Under the pieces are notes generated by a model. It did no database searches. It was not told the DNA's origin and saw only the letters and a list, made by a program, of their open reading frames with translations. Shown here one piece after another: positions 46,801 through 56,709 of a stretch of 64,000 nucleotides of DNA. Each line of letters starts with the position of its first letter. Within the stretch, counting starts at the first letter, position 1. The stretch is from NCBI RefSeq assembly GCF_005239225.2, contig NC_133301.1:10540318-10604317 (forward strand), given 5' to 3'. The position numbers were made by a program, and so were the translations under genes. Origin of the DNA: Populus alba (lineage: Eukaryota > Streptophyta > Magnoliopsida > Malpighiales > Salicaceae).

Positions 46801-48640
46801 TTGGTTTGGGTTGTGTTTTGATGCAGAATGGTAATGTGATTGCTTATGCCTCGAGAAAGTTGAAGAAGCACGAACAAAATTACCCCACACATGATTTGGA
46901 GATGGCTGCGATAGTGTTTGCCCTTAAAATTTGGAGACACTACTTGTATAGGGAGACATGTGAGATATTTTCAGATTATAAGAGTCTTCAATATATCTTT
47001 CAGCAGAAGGATCTGAATTTGAGACATAGAAGGTGGATGGAATTTTTAAGTGATTATGATTGCACGATTCAATATCACCCGAGCAAGGCAAATGTTGTTG
47101 CCGATGCCTTAAGCAGAAAATCTATGGGTAGTTTGGCTCATATTCAGGAGATGGGAGACCCTTGATTAAAGAGTTACATGGATTGTTAGATGAGAGGGTC
47201 AATTTTGAGATTTGTGAATCGGGAGCATTGTTAGCTCACTTTCAGGCTAAGTCAGACTTGGTAGACCAGATTAAAGTAGCTCAGATGAAGGATGAGCGAC
47301 TTTGTAAAATTCGAGATGAATTGGAGTTAGGGAGAGCTCCGGGTTTTGTTATCCACGAAGATGGTGTGTTGAGATTTGGTTCCAGGTTGTGTGTGCTTGA
47401 GGTGGATGATTTGAAAAGAGATGTGATGACGTAAACACACCAAACTGCCTATACTATACATCCTGGTTCTAACAAGATGTATAGAGACTTGAAAGAGTGT
47501 TATTGGTGGAATGGTATGAAGAGGGACATTGCTGAGTTTGTATCTCGATGCTTGACCTCTTAGAGGGTTAAAGGTGAGCATCAGAAACCACCAGGGCTTT
47601 TGCAGCCATTATTGATTCCTGAATGGAAATGGGCGAGGATCACTATGGACTTTGTGTTAGGCTTGCCTCAAAGTCAGAAGGGTTATGATTCGGTTTGGGT
47701 GGTAGTTGATCGTTTAACCAAGTCAGCTCATTTCTTGCCAGTAAAGGTGACATATGGGTTTGCAAAACTCACAGAAATCTATGTTAACGAGATCGTAAGG
47801 TTGCATGGTGTGCCCATCTCAATTGTGTCTGACAGAGGTCCATAGTTCACTTCTCGATTTTAGGTGAAGTTTCAGGAAGCTTTGGGGACTAATGTTTAGT
47901 TAAGTACTGCTTTTCATCCTCAAACAGATGGACAATCTAAGAGGACTATACAAAGTTTGGAGGATATGTTAAGAGCTTGTGTGATTGACTTTGGTGTCGG
48001 ATGGAGCAAGTACAAGTCTTTGGTGGAGTGTGCATATAATAATAGTTATCAAGCGAGCATTGATATGGCTCCATATGAGGCTTTGTATGGCCGGAAGTAT
48101 AGATCACCTGTATGTTGGTATGGGGTTGGTGAGAGGAGGTTAATGGGTCCCGAGTTAATACAGATTACTTCGGATAAGATTAAGGTGATTCGAGATAAGC
48201 TTTAAACAACTCAGAGCAGGCAAAAGAATTATACGGATAAGAGCAGACGTAATCTAGAATTTTCAATGGGTGACAATGTGTTCCTAAAAGTCTCCCCGAC
48301 TAAAGGGATATTCAGATTTGGGAAGAAAGGAAAGTTGAGTCCTAGGTTTATAGGGCCTTTTGAGATCTTGGAAAGAGTAGGGGTAGTGGCATATTGGCTT
48401 GCCTTGCCACCTAATCTATCCTTTATTCATCCGGTATTTCATGTTTCCATGCTAAGGAAGTATATGCTAGATCCATCACATGTGTTAGAGGTTCATCCCA
48501 TTAAATTGAGAGATGATATGGTTTATGAGGTGCAATCGGAAGCTATAATTGACCAACAACTGAGGAAGCCTAGGTCGAAGGATATAGCTTTAGTGAAAGT
48601 GGAATGGAAAGGTCATTCACGTGAGTAAGCGACATTGTAG
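43861..48640 (+). pseudogene. Gypsy gag-pol polyprotein, inactivated
   Basis: Gag starts at 43861 (MPRAKHVFNTDYVG). A zinc knuckle CFGCGQTDHLLRDC lies near 45040, preceded by a second knuckle-like CQSCGSRHYGTVC. Protease has LFDTGATHSFVSS (45340); RT has [20 protein letters not shown] and [11 protein letters not shown] (46340); RNase H has [14 protein letters not shown] (46785); integrase has WVVVDRLTKSAHFLP and FHPQTDGQSKRT, where the catalytic Glu of the usual QSERT is Lys; then a GPFEILERVG/chromodomain-like tail. In-frame stops: 43993, 44278, 44602, 44788, 44833, 45160, 45641, 46632, 47432, 47561, 47843, 47861, 47897, 48203, 48626. Frame shifts occur near 45258, 45715, 46145 and 47160. 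Confidence 0.92.
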
Positions 48641-48738
48641 CTTGAGAATAAGATGCGTGAGGAGTATTCTCATCTTTTCAATAATCTCGATAAGTATTCA
48701 ATCTTTTCTATTAAGTTTCGAGGACGAAACTCTTATAA

Positions 48739-48749
48739 GGTGGGGAGAT
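48739..48749 (+). other. Polypurine tract of the gypsy element
   Basis: GGTGGGGAGAT immediately precedes the right LTR's TGTAATG start; second-strand primer site by position and composition. Confidence 0.85.
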
Positions 48750-50732
48750 TGTAATGTTTTGAAAATAAAAAGGAATAGGAAAAGGCAACAAAGCCCTTAA
48801 AGGCTTAGAAGTGAGTAAAATTGAATAAGGGGTTTTACGGTAATGGAATAAAACTTGATAAAAATAAAAAGAAGAAAGAAAAAAGAAAGAAAGAGGGATC
48901 TGATTTTGAGAGAAAGAGAGTTGCGGGAGAGAAAGGGAAAGAGGAAGAAGAAGAAAAGAAAAGAAAGGAGAGAAGGATAAAGGAAGGAGACGAGAAGCAG
49001 AGGAAATAAGTTTAAAAGGTAAGATTTATGGTTTGAAGTGTATAATATGTTATTTAAACTTTAAATTTTAGTTTTGATTAATTTTAGAGTTTTGAAGATT
49101 GTGTTTTGAGTTTATTGATGAATTTATTTGAAGGTTAGGGGTTGATTGTTGTGGGTATTTAATTATTTGGTTGATTTTGAGAGATTGAATTGAAAGATGA
49201 TGATTTTGAATTATGATTTTGTTTGAATGGTGAAATTGTGTTAGAAATCAGGGGATAACAGTAGGTAATCTGTGAAAAATTCTGGATTTTAGGTTGAAGA
49301 TGACGAAAATTCAGTTTGGTCCCTCAATTTATGAAAATTACAGTTTAGTCCTCGTACTTTGAAAATATTACAGATTGGTCCCTGGGGCATAAATTGAGGT
49401 TCTGAACAGAGCTGAGGATGATTGAAGGGAAAAATTCCAGTATAATTAGGAATATATGATATTTTCAATTTGATCCTTCAATTTGACAAATTACGATTTG
49501 ACCCCTAAAATTTTGATAAAATCACAGTTTGGCCCTTGGGGAATAATTCAAGATTATGGACAAAGATAAGGATGAATTATGGATAAATTTCAGTATGGTT
49601 ATATATTTACAGTTCGGTCCTCAAAAATTAGTAAAATTACGTTTTGGCCCCTGTTTTGGAAAATTGTCATTTTAGTCCATAAACTTAGGAGATTAAGCCC
49701 GGTTTTATTTTATGCATTGGGATCTTTTGTTTGATTTGTTTTTGAGTATATTTCATATATTGTTGTACGTTCTCCTAACGATCTTCAATATGATTTTCGA
49801 GTTTTTCATTTGACATTCCTTTTAGTTCTATATTTTTTGGGTGAGTGAGATAATCTTTAATATGTATATAATATAAATAAATATGTATGTTGATTATACG
49901 ATGAGTATAACTAGTTAATTTCTTGAATATTTATATATGTTGCTTTATTTCCCAAGAACTCATTTATTCTTGAATTTGCACTCGCAATCTGTCAAAGTAA
50001 ATTCTATTTGATATGATATATGTTTCTTTGATGATTCTGTGAATATCTATTATGCCTTATTATGGGACTTGTCAGTAACTCCATGCTAACAGAGAGTAGT
50101 TAGCCTGTGTGCACATAGTATTCTGTATATCTAGCTGGTCATCTGGTCACCTACGAGTGTTATCTGATATCTGACATGTATTCCACTATGTTATGATAAT
50201 ATGTTTAGTATGTATATGTGTATGTATATCAAGATAAATCTTCTTGCAAACTATTAATATCTAAAATATTTATTAAATATTATTCTCTCACTGAGTTGGT
50301 TGAACTCACCCCTCATTCTTAATATTATTTCAGGTTCTTAGTTTCTGATAGCAATTGGACTTTGTTGAGTGTTTTCGTTTCTTCAGTTTTGGTCGGTATG
50401 CCTTGCTTGTTTGCGAGGCTTTCCTTTCAGTTTTGATTTGATGTCTTAGACACTCCACTGTTACCTTGGTTTAATTAAGTTTGGATTTTGACAATGTAAA
50501 TAGTATTATGAATTATTGTTTTTGTTTTAATTACCGATGAGAAGTTTTGAACTATCATTTGGTTTTATCAGTTTTGAATAATATAATATTTCTAAAGATT
50601 ATGAAATGCTGCGTATTTTTGAATAAAATGTTCTTTTGATATGTCCGTTCTGAGACTTAGCGTAGGTGGGGTGTCCTTTCAGCACCACTCCTGCGTTGTC
50701 GGTCATAGACCCGGGACTCGGGTCGTGAAAAA
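48750..50732 (+). repeat. Right LTR of the gypsy element
   Basis: Same beginning (TGTAATGTTTTGAAAATAAA) and end (CCCGGGACTCGGGTCGTG) as the left LTR, without the MITE. Numerous 1-30 bp indels relative to it. Confidence 0.92.
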
Positions 50733-51325
50733 GCCAGATTGCCGAGACTGTTGGGTTGACTCAAAATTCCACCGCACTTCACCCTCTGTAAGAACAACGA
50801 TAAAATGTCTGGTGGAAATGAGAAGAGAGGACGGCGTAGAACCTCTCTCAAGTCCTCATGGGAGAAAACAAGTTAAAAGCGGCACTTTTCTGTGTAATGT
50901 CCTAGGTACAATGCTAATAGGGTGTCATGTTTTGTTCAGTGTTGACCAAAGAATGCCTTAACTATAATTTGACCTTGTCTTTATGGTAGACAAGTCATAA
51001 ACTGGAACTACACCAGTTCTTATGGGTTTTTTCTGTTTGTTGAATGCTACGCGTTTCATATTGCTCATAATTTATTTTTTCTGTGCGCTTTCTTGTTAAT
51101 CAGCTTTCTGAAGGCCTGGTTATTTGAAGTTGCTAAAGAGGCTTGATTTCCACCAATTAGGAACTCACAATTTGATCCCTCACTTCTATCCTAGAACTGG
51201 AACCTTGCTATGGTGATCCAAATCAATTTAGCAGATCATCGATGAAAGTTACTGTGTTCATGGATCAAATCCCTGATTCTGCCTTTTATGGATCTTGGGA
51301 TTGGACTGTCTCTTCTTGAACTAAC
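50733..51325. other. Spacer between gypsy and copia elements
   Basis: No gene. The last ~60 bases (GGATCTTGGGATTGGACTGTC, CTTCTTGAACTAAC) loosely resemble the kinase exon before ACAACGGGAAAAGC, so the pre-insertion kinase copy may extend a short way left of the copia element. Confidence 0.4.
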
Positions 51326-51490
51326 TGTTAAGCTAATTGAGATCAAACACAAAAAGGAGGCTAGAATTCTGAATAAACTGTATATTATGAATGCATAGTC
51401 TTAACCTAATTACAAATAAAGTATATATAGGATAAACTGAAAGTACTATTCTACCCTTAATAAATAAGACAACATAAATATTATTTAACA
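51326..51490 (-). repeat. Copia 3' LTR
   Basis: Plus-strand ends are TGTTAAGCTAATTGAG and TTATTTAACA (TGTTAA/TTAACA inverted ends). Differs from the other LTR at TTAAG/TTAAA and GGAGGC/GGAGGT. A TATA-like CTATATATAC on the minus strand lies at 51421-51430. Confidence 0.95.
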
Positions 51491-51501
51491 TCTCCCCTCA
51501 A
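51491..51501 (-). other. Copia polypurine tract
   Basis: Minus strand TTGAGGGGAGA directly abuts the 3' LTR and begins 2 nt after the gag-pol stop. Confidence 0.85.
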
Positions 51502-51503
51502 AC

Positions 51504-54500
51504 TCACGATGCGGCAGCTACAAGCATCGAGAGTTTGCCAACTAGAAAATGAAAACGAGTTATGGAATGCGCCTTGGTAAAGAAATCTGCAATCTGCAAT
51601 AAAGAAGGAACAAAAGGCAAAGTAATGGTTCCATGCTTGAGATGATGACGAGTAAGATGACAATTGATTTCAATGTGCTTAGTCCGCTCATGAAAAACCG
51701 AGTTGTGAGCAATCTGAATAGAACTCTGGTTGTCACAATACATAGGAGTAGGATGGGAAAAGGAAACTCCCATATCAGCAAGTAACCAACGTAACCAAAT
51801 AATCTCTTTGGTAGTAGATGCCATGGCACGATATTCTGCTTTGGTGGATGATTGAGAAACAATAGATTGTTTCTTGCTCTTCCAAGAAATAAGAGAATCA
51901 CCTAAAAAGATACAAAACCCGGTAACAGACTTGCGATCTGTGGGATCACTACCAAGATCAGCATCAGAGTATGCACGCAACTCCAAGGAAGAGGTGGATG
52001 AAAGTAAAAGACTTTGAAAAACTGTACCCCGAAGATATCGCAAAATACGAAGAACAGCTGCCCAATGAACAGTAGTAGGAGAAGCAACAAACTGACTAAC
52101 AACATGAACAACATATGCAATATCTGGACGAGTAATGGTGAGATATACCAAACTCCCAACAATAGTGCGGTATAAAGTAGGATCTATCAAAGGTAAACCA
52201 TCAGAAGAAGAGTACCTTGCGTTAACCTCAATAGGAGTATCCACAGTCTTGTTATCAGTAAGTCTAGCCCGCTCAAGAATATCTGCAACATATTTTGACT
52301 GAGAAAGAAGGTAACCTCTAGGTGAGTATGCTACCTCAATACCCAGGAAATATCGAAGATAACCCAAATCCTTCATCTCAAATCGTCTAGCCAACTCTGT
52401 CTTCAAAACTGAAATACCATCAATGTCATCACCAGTAATAATCATGTCATCAACATATAAAGACAGAATGATACGACCATCAGTGCACTTAATAAAAAGA
52501 GCAGAATCATGACTGCTAGAAACAAAGCCAAGTGACGAGATCACAATAGAGAATTTCTCAAACCAAGCACGGGGTGCTTGTTTGAGACCATATAATGCTT
52601 TCTTAAGCTTACAAACATATCCAGAGTCATGTGAAATACCAGGAGGGGGTGCCATATAAACTTCTTCTTGAAGAACTCCATTCAAGAAGGCATTTTTAAC
52701 ATCAAGTTGAGAAATATGCCATTGACGAATCGAAGCTACAACAATAAGAGTACGAATAGTAGTCATTTTTGCAACCAGAGCAAATGTCTCCTCATAGTCC
52801 ATACCATACTGTTGAGAGTATCCTTTGGCAACCAACCTAGCTTTATATCGCTCAATAGACCCATCAGAATTAGTCTTGATCTTATACACCCAACGACAAC
52901 CAACAACACTCTTACCAGGAGGTAGAGGAACCAGATCCCAAGTATCTGTCTTATGCAATGCAGAAAGTTCCTCATCCATAGCTTGCTGCCAAAGCGGATC
53001 AAGAATTGCCTCTTTATAGGAAGAGGGCTCAACAAGACAATGAATAGAGGCTAAAAAGGAAGTAAATGATGAAGAATAACAAGAATAAGAAAAATCTGGT
53101 AGTTTTGTGGACTTACGAATACGGATGGACTGACGTGGAGGTGGATCCACAATCTCAGATGAAGCTTGAGGGGCTGTAGATGAGAATGGAGCTTCAGGTG
53201 TGCCAGAGAGTAAAGTACCAGTACCTGCAGAGTTATGAGTACAAATTGATCGAACATGGGGAGAGCTATCATTACCAGAATCCTCAAAAAATGGATCTAT
53301 ACTAATAAGATCAGATTTAGTCAGGTTATGAGTAGTGGATGGAATAGAAAAGAAAGGTATATGCTCAAGGAAGACAACATGACGAGACACATAAAGTTTC
53401 TGAGTTATTGGATCAAAACAACGATAACCCTTTTTACCTTTACCATAGCCCAAAAAGACACAAATAGCGGATCGAGAGGATAGCTTACTTCGTTCTACAT
53501 GAGGACGAAGAACGAAACAAGTACAACCAAAGACTCTAAATGAGGAATAATCAGGGATATACCCATATAACTTTTCAAAAGGAGATAGACCCAAACTATG
53601 AGAAGATGGAATTGTATTAATCAAGTTTACAACAGTAAGAACAGCTTCTCCCCAAAACTCACTAGGAACAAAAGCAGACAACAAAAGAGAACGAGCAGTT
53701 TCGACAATGTGCCTATGTTTTCTTTCAGCAACACCATTTTGTTCAGGAGTATCTGTACATGAAGTTTGGTGGATGGTTCCATCTAGGGCAAGCAATTGGC
53801 AAAATTTATTAGAAGTGTATTCCCCACCTAAATCACACCTAAAGCATTTGATCACAGTAGAATATTGAGTTTTGATAAGAGCTCGAAAAGCTGCATATAT
53901 CTCAAAGAATTCAGAACGATGTTTCATTAAATAAACCCAACAATAACGAGTATGATCATCAATAAAAGAGACATAATATCGAGAACCTCCTTTTGTGGCA
54001 ACAGGAGAAGGTCCCCATACATCAGAATGAATCAAATCAAATGGTGAAGAAGAAACAGAAATACTTCGATTAAAAGGTAAGGCAGAAAATTTTGCCAATT
54101 TACATCCACTACAATCAGAAATGTCACAAGTTTTCAAATTTCCTAAAGCTCCTGTGGATGCCAAAAATCTCAAACAAGAAGACGAAACATGACCTAGACG
54201 GGAATGCCATAAATAAAAACTAGAAGATGAAATACTCAAACGAAAGGAAGACAAATCAACTGTAGTAGTAGCAGCGGCAGCAGCGGCAACTGGCACTTTT
54301 AACTCATCCAAAATATATAGTCCATTCTCCCTACGGCCTGTCCCAATCAGCTTCTGAGACTGCAGATCCTGTATACAACAAAAAAAACCAGAAAACATGA
54401 CTAAATAATCACCAGAATCACATATTTGACCAACAGACGCAAGATTCAATTTGAGTTGTGGAATAAGATAAATATTAGGGAGAGACATGTGAGGTGTGAC

Positions 54501-55661
54501 AACAGAACCAACACCTGCTAAGGGCATTTGAGTGCCATCAACAGTCATAACAGGAATGGAGGATAAAGGGGATACAGAGGTAAAAGATGAGGAATCTGGA
54601 GACATATGATGAGAAGCACCAGAATCCAAGACCCATTCAGAATGTGACATACCTGAGGAACTATGAGGCAACTGACCTATGGAAGAAAAAGCGAACATTG
54701 CTTGTGGCTGCAAGGAGAGAAACTTCTGAAATTGCTCAGCCAAAATATTAGGATCGGTAATAGAACTCGAGGAAGCTACTGCTGCAGTATTGTGGTGTTG
54801 TGGTTTATAACCCTGAGGTGGTCTATGAGCATTAGATTGTGACTGATTTCCAGGCTTCCAAGCTTGATTCTGATGTCTCAACTTAGGACACTGAGCCTTC
54901 CAATGACCTTTCTGCTTACAGAAACTGCACTCATCGAAGCCAACCCTTGTGTGAGACTTATTCTGATGATTAGAGAATGACCTAGAAGGTACTGCTAGTA
55001 CAGAAGGATTTGAAGCAGAAAGAATTCCTTTTTCAGAATAAGACTGAAAACGTATTTCTTCAGCCAATAACTCACTGACAACAGAGTCAACAGAAGGCAG
55101 TGGAGAACGATGCAGAATTGAACCTCTAAGTCTTTCGAAATCACTGCGAAGTGCTGTTAAAAACTGTACCAATCTTTGCTGCTCTCTACGCTCAATATAG
55201 GCACCACATGCCTTTAATTCTGTCGATTCTGTAAGAGCCAATTGATCCCAAAGATCTGTCATAGCAGAATAAAACTCTTGAATACTCATATTCTTCTGAT
55301 GAAGAGCTCGTATGTCATTCTCTAATTGATACTGTTTTGCAAAATTTGATTGTGTGAATAACCTTTGCAGATGATCCCAAACCTCTTTTGCTGTCTCATA
55401 TTTCGCCAACTGCGTACCTATTGAATGCTCAACAGAATTGTTGATCCAAGTAATGATCTTTGCATTATTTGCTTCCCATGTATCTATCAAACCAGCATCC
55501 CCCTCCTCAATATTCTTAGGTATCACATAAGTTCCACTAACATACCCCCACATCTTTTTACCCTTAAGGAAATTTCTCATTACATAACTCCAATATGAAT
55601 AGTTCTTCCCATCCAACCTCACACTCACAGACTGAAGCGAATCATCTCTTTTAGTAGCCAT
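51504..55661 (-). CDS. Copia Gag-Pol polyprotein (complete)
   Basis: One uninterrupted frame of 1385 residues from ATG 55661 (MATKRDDSLQSVSVRLDGKN). The frame is open only three codons further upstream and has no other ATG. Order is Gag (UBN2-type), CCHC zinc knuckle CSFCKQKGHWKAQC at about 245-258, protease WVLDSGASHH at about 343-352, GAG-pre-integrase LWHSRLGHVS, integrase core (HSDVWGPSP, RCDLGGEYTS, PEQNGVAERKHRHIVE with the D-D-E residues present), RT (FLNGVLQEEVYM, LYVDDMIITGDD) and RNase H (DADLGSDPTDRKSVTGFCIF, STKAEYRAM). The integrase-before-RT order defines Ty1/copia. No stop or frameshift is seen, in contrast with the adjacent gypsy element. Confidence 0.96.
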   Translation of the reverse strand: MATKRDDSLQSVSVRLDGKNYSYWSYVMRNFLKGKKMWGYVSGTYVIPKNIEEGDAGLIDTWEANNAKIITWINNSVEHSIGTQLAKYETAKEVWDHLQRLFTQSNFAKQYQLENDIRALHQKNMSIQEFYSAMTDLWDQLALTESTELKACGAYIERREQQRLVQFLTALRSDFERLRGSILHRSPLPSVDSVVSELLAEEIRFQSYSEKGILSASNPSVLAVPSRSFSNHQNKSHTRVGFDECSFCKQKGHWKAQCPKLRHQNQAWKPGNQSQSNAHRPPQGYKPQHHNTAAVASSSSITDPNILAEQFQKFLSLQPQAMFAFSSIGQLPHSSSGMSHSEWVLDSGASHHMSPDSSSFTSVSPLSSIPVMTVDGTQMPLAGVGSVVTPHMSLPNIYLIPQLKLNLASVGQICDSGDYLVMFSGFFCCIQDLQSQKLIGTGRRENGLYILDELKVPVAAAAAATTTVDLSSFRLSISSSSFYLWHSRLGHVSSSCLRFLASTGALGNLKTCDISDCSGCKLAKFSALPFNRSISVSSSPFDLIHSDVWGPSPVATKGGSRYYVSFIDDHTRYCWVYLMKHRSEFFEIYAAFRALIKTQYSTVIKCFRCDLGGEYTSNKFCQLLALDGTIHQTSCTDTPEQNGVAERKHRHIVETARSLLLSAFVPSEFWGEAVLTVVNLINTIPSSHSLGLSPFEKLYGYIPDYSSFRVFGCTCFVLRPHVERSKLSSRSAICVFLGYGKGKKGYRCFDPITQKLYVSRHVVFLEHIPFFSIPSTTHNLTKSDLISIDPFFEDSGNDSSPHVRSICTHNSAGTGTLLSGTPEAPFSSTAPQASSEIVDPPPRQSIRIRKSTKLPDFSYSCYSSSFTSFLASIHCLVEPSSYKEAILDPLWQQAMDEELSALHKTDTWDLVPLPPGKSVVGCRWVYKIKTNSDGSIERYKARLVAKGYSQQYGMDYEETFALVAKMTTIRTLIVVASIRQWHISQLDVKNAFLNGVLQEEVYMAPPPGISHDSGYVCKLKKALYGLKQAPRAWFEKFSIVISSLGFVSSSHDSALFIKCTDGRIILSLYVDDMIITGDDIDGISVLKTELARRFEMKDLGYLRYFLGIEVAYSPRGYLLSQSKYVADILERARLTDNKTVDTPIEVNARYSSSDGLPLIDPTLYRTIVGSLVYLTITRPDIAYVVHVVSQFVASPTTVHWAAVLRILRYLRGTVFQSLLLSSTSSLELRAYSDADLGSDPTDRKSVTGFCIFLGDSLISWKSKKQSIVSQSSTKAEYRAMASTTKEIIWLRWLLADMGVSFSHPTPMYCDNQSSIQIAHNSVFHERTKHIEINCHLTRHHLKHGTITLPFVPSLLQIADFFTKAHSITRFHFLVGKLSMLVAAAS

Positions 55662-55821
55662 AATCAACAATCACAGATAACCAGAATGCAAAAGCAGCGG
55701 AAGACAAAATGAATAGTTCTTCACATCCAATATGAATAGTTCTTCCCATCCAATATGAATAGTTCTTCCCATCCAACCTCACACTCATAGACTGAAGCGA
55801 ATCATCTCTTTCAGTAGCCAT
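55651..55821 (-). CDS. Upstream ORF B in the copia leader (duplicated Gag start)
   Basis: 56 codons from ATG 55821, beginning MATERDDSLQSMSVRLDGKN: a copy of the Gag N-terminus with Lys4 changed to Glu. It leaves the Gag frame after YSYW and ends at TAA 55653-55651, which lies inside the first codons of gag-pol (ATG 55661). The two frames overlap by 11 nt. Translation is inferred. Confidence 0.7.
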   Translation of the reverse strand: MATERDDSLQSMSVRLDGKNYSYWMGRTIHIGCEELFILSSAAFAFWLSVIVDYGY

Positions 55822-55927
55822 AATCAACAATCACAGATAACCAATATGAATAACTCCAATATGAATAGTTCTTCCCATCCAACCTCACACTCACAGACTG
55901 AAGCGAATCATCTCTTTCAGTAGCCAT
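55811..55927 (-). CDS. Upstream ORF C in the copia leader (duplicated Gag start)
   Basis: 38 codons from ATG 55927 with the same MATERDDSLQSVSVRLDGKN opening. It terminates at TGA 55813-55811, again overlapping the next ATG (55821) by 11 nt. It is the outermost of three tandem copies of the gag start region. Confidence 0.7.
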   Translation of the reverse strand: MATERDDSLQSVSVRLDGKNYSYWSYSYWLSVIVDYGY

Positions 55928-56094
55928 AATCAACAATCACAGATAACCAGAATGCAAAAGCAGCGGAAGACAAAATACTCAATTGCAGAAACTAAACAAA
56001 TATCTTCTCGAAATTATACGATTACTCCCAAAACACAAAACAAATTTGCAAAAATTGAACGCAGATACCAAATTGCAGAAGCTGAAGGGAAGAC

Positions 56095-56165
56095 GAAATA
56101 CCAAAATAATTGCAGAAACTGTCGAAATACCAAAATAATTGCAGAGACTGTCGAAATACCTAATT
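56095..56165 (-). repeat. Short tandem repeat in the copia leader
   Basis: Plus-strand unit AAATAATTGCAGAAACTGTCG / AAATACC occurs twice, with diverged neighbours. Confidence 0.75.
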
Positions 56166-56253
56166 TTGCAGAAGCGGAAGACAAAATATCACTCCAAAAA
56201 AAAATTGAGATCGCTAAGCTGTATTTGAGATTAAGCTTCGTTCCATAAAACCA

Positions 56254-56265
56254 GCTCTGATACCA
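56254..56265 (-). other. Copia primer binding site (tRNA-iMet)
   Basis: Minus strand reads TGGTATCAGAGC immediately after the 5' LTR. Confidence 0.95.
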
Positions 56266-56430
56266 TGTTAAACTAATTGAGATCAAACACAAAAAGGAGG
56301 TTAGAATTCTGAATAAACTGTATATTATGAATGCATAGTCTTAACCTAATTACAAATAAAGTATATATAGGATAAACTGAAAGTACTATTCTACCCTTAA
56401 TAAATAAGACAACATAAATATTATTTAACA
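56266..56430 (-). repeat. Copia 5' LTR
   Basis: 165 bp, two mismatches against the LTR at 51326-51490. Includes the TATA-like CTATATATAC (minus) at 56361-56370. Confidence 0.95.
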
Positions 56431-56709
56431 CTAACAACGGGAAAAGCAGCAAATTACGGTCATAAAGGCCTCACCAAATGGGCATTGCGTCACGGGCAAG
56501 AAGGAAAAACCATAGTCGATGCCTTAGATGAGGAGATAAAGGAACCTTGTTACGTTGATGAAATGAGCAATGTTTTCCAACTGGGGGTTTTCTGCACCAG
56601 CAAAGAGCCTTCTGCTAGGCCTCACATGAAGGAGGTTGTGCATATCTTACTCGGAGGGAACCATCCATTGGTCTACGGAGTGAAGAGCACTGGAAGTGAG
56701 TATGATTCC
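56431..56709 (+). pseudogene. Second copy of the kinase 3' exon, split by two retroelements
   Basis: CTAACAACGGGAAAAGCAGC onward follows 39773-40062: ALDEEIKEPCYVDEMSNVF, then GVFCTSKEPSARPHMKEV, through GSEYDS. It is cut on the left by the copia insertion and on the right at GATTCC by an Athila-type LTR, where copy 1 continues ACTCCTTTGC. Differences include a small rearranged segment around 56458 and scattered substitutions. Confidence 0.9.

Larger units (their letters stand above)
41249..50732 (+). mobile_element. Ty3/gypsy LTR retrotransposon (Tekay/Del-like chromovirus), degenerate
   Basis: Complete structure: left LTR, PBS complementary to initiator Met-tRNA, gag-pol in the order protease, RT, RNase H, integrase, a chromodomain-like tail, polypurine tract and right LTR. 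No convincing 5-bp target duplication is visible (TAGTC left, about GCCAG right), so flank decay or inter-element recombination is possible. The LTRs differ by many small indels, so this insertion is older than the copia element. Lineage is inferred from LTR length, primer and C-terminal tail. Confidence 0.93.
55640..55985 (-). repeat. Triplicated gag-start region in the copia leader
   Basis: Three imperfect copies of a roughly 100-150 bp block (GGTTATCTGTGATTGTTGAT, ATGGCTACT(A/G)AAAGAGATG, GGAAGAACTATTCATATTGG), plus extra short copies of the GAACTATTCATATTGG word at 55735-55770 and 55850-55880. Confidence 0.88.
51326..56430 (-). mobile_element. Intact, young Ty1/copia LTR retrotransposon (Ale/Retrofit-like)
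   Basis: 5105 bp, transcribed on the minus strand. It has 165-bp LTRs, the perfect 5-bp target duplication CTAAC (51321-51325 and 56431-56435), PBS, PPT and one uninterrupted gag-pol frame. The LTRs differ at only two sites, both transitions. Short LTRs and overall size fit the Ale/Retrofit lineage (inference). It is probably recently mobile and perhaps still competent. Confidence 0.96.

Noticed and set aside
43993..48628. Possible TAG read-through or altered code in the gypsy element
   Set aside because: Frameshifts, TAA/TGA stops and a lost integrase glutamate accompany the TAGs, so decay explains them better.
41249..50732. Target-site duplication of the gypsy element
   Set aside because: The flanks TAGTC and GCCAG/CCAGA do not match at any sensible boundary.
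55952..56248. 98-codon plus-strand frame in the copia leader
   Set aside because: Antisense to the leader and caused by the AAATAATTGCAGAAACTGTCG tandem repeat.
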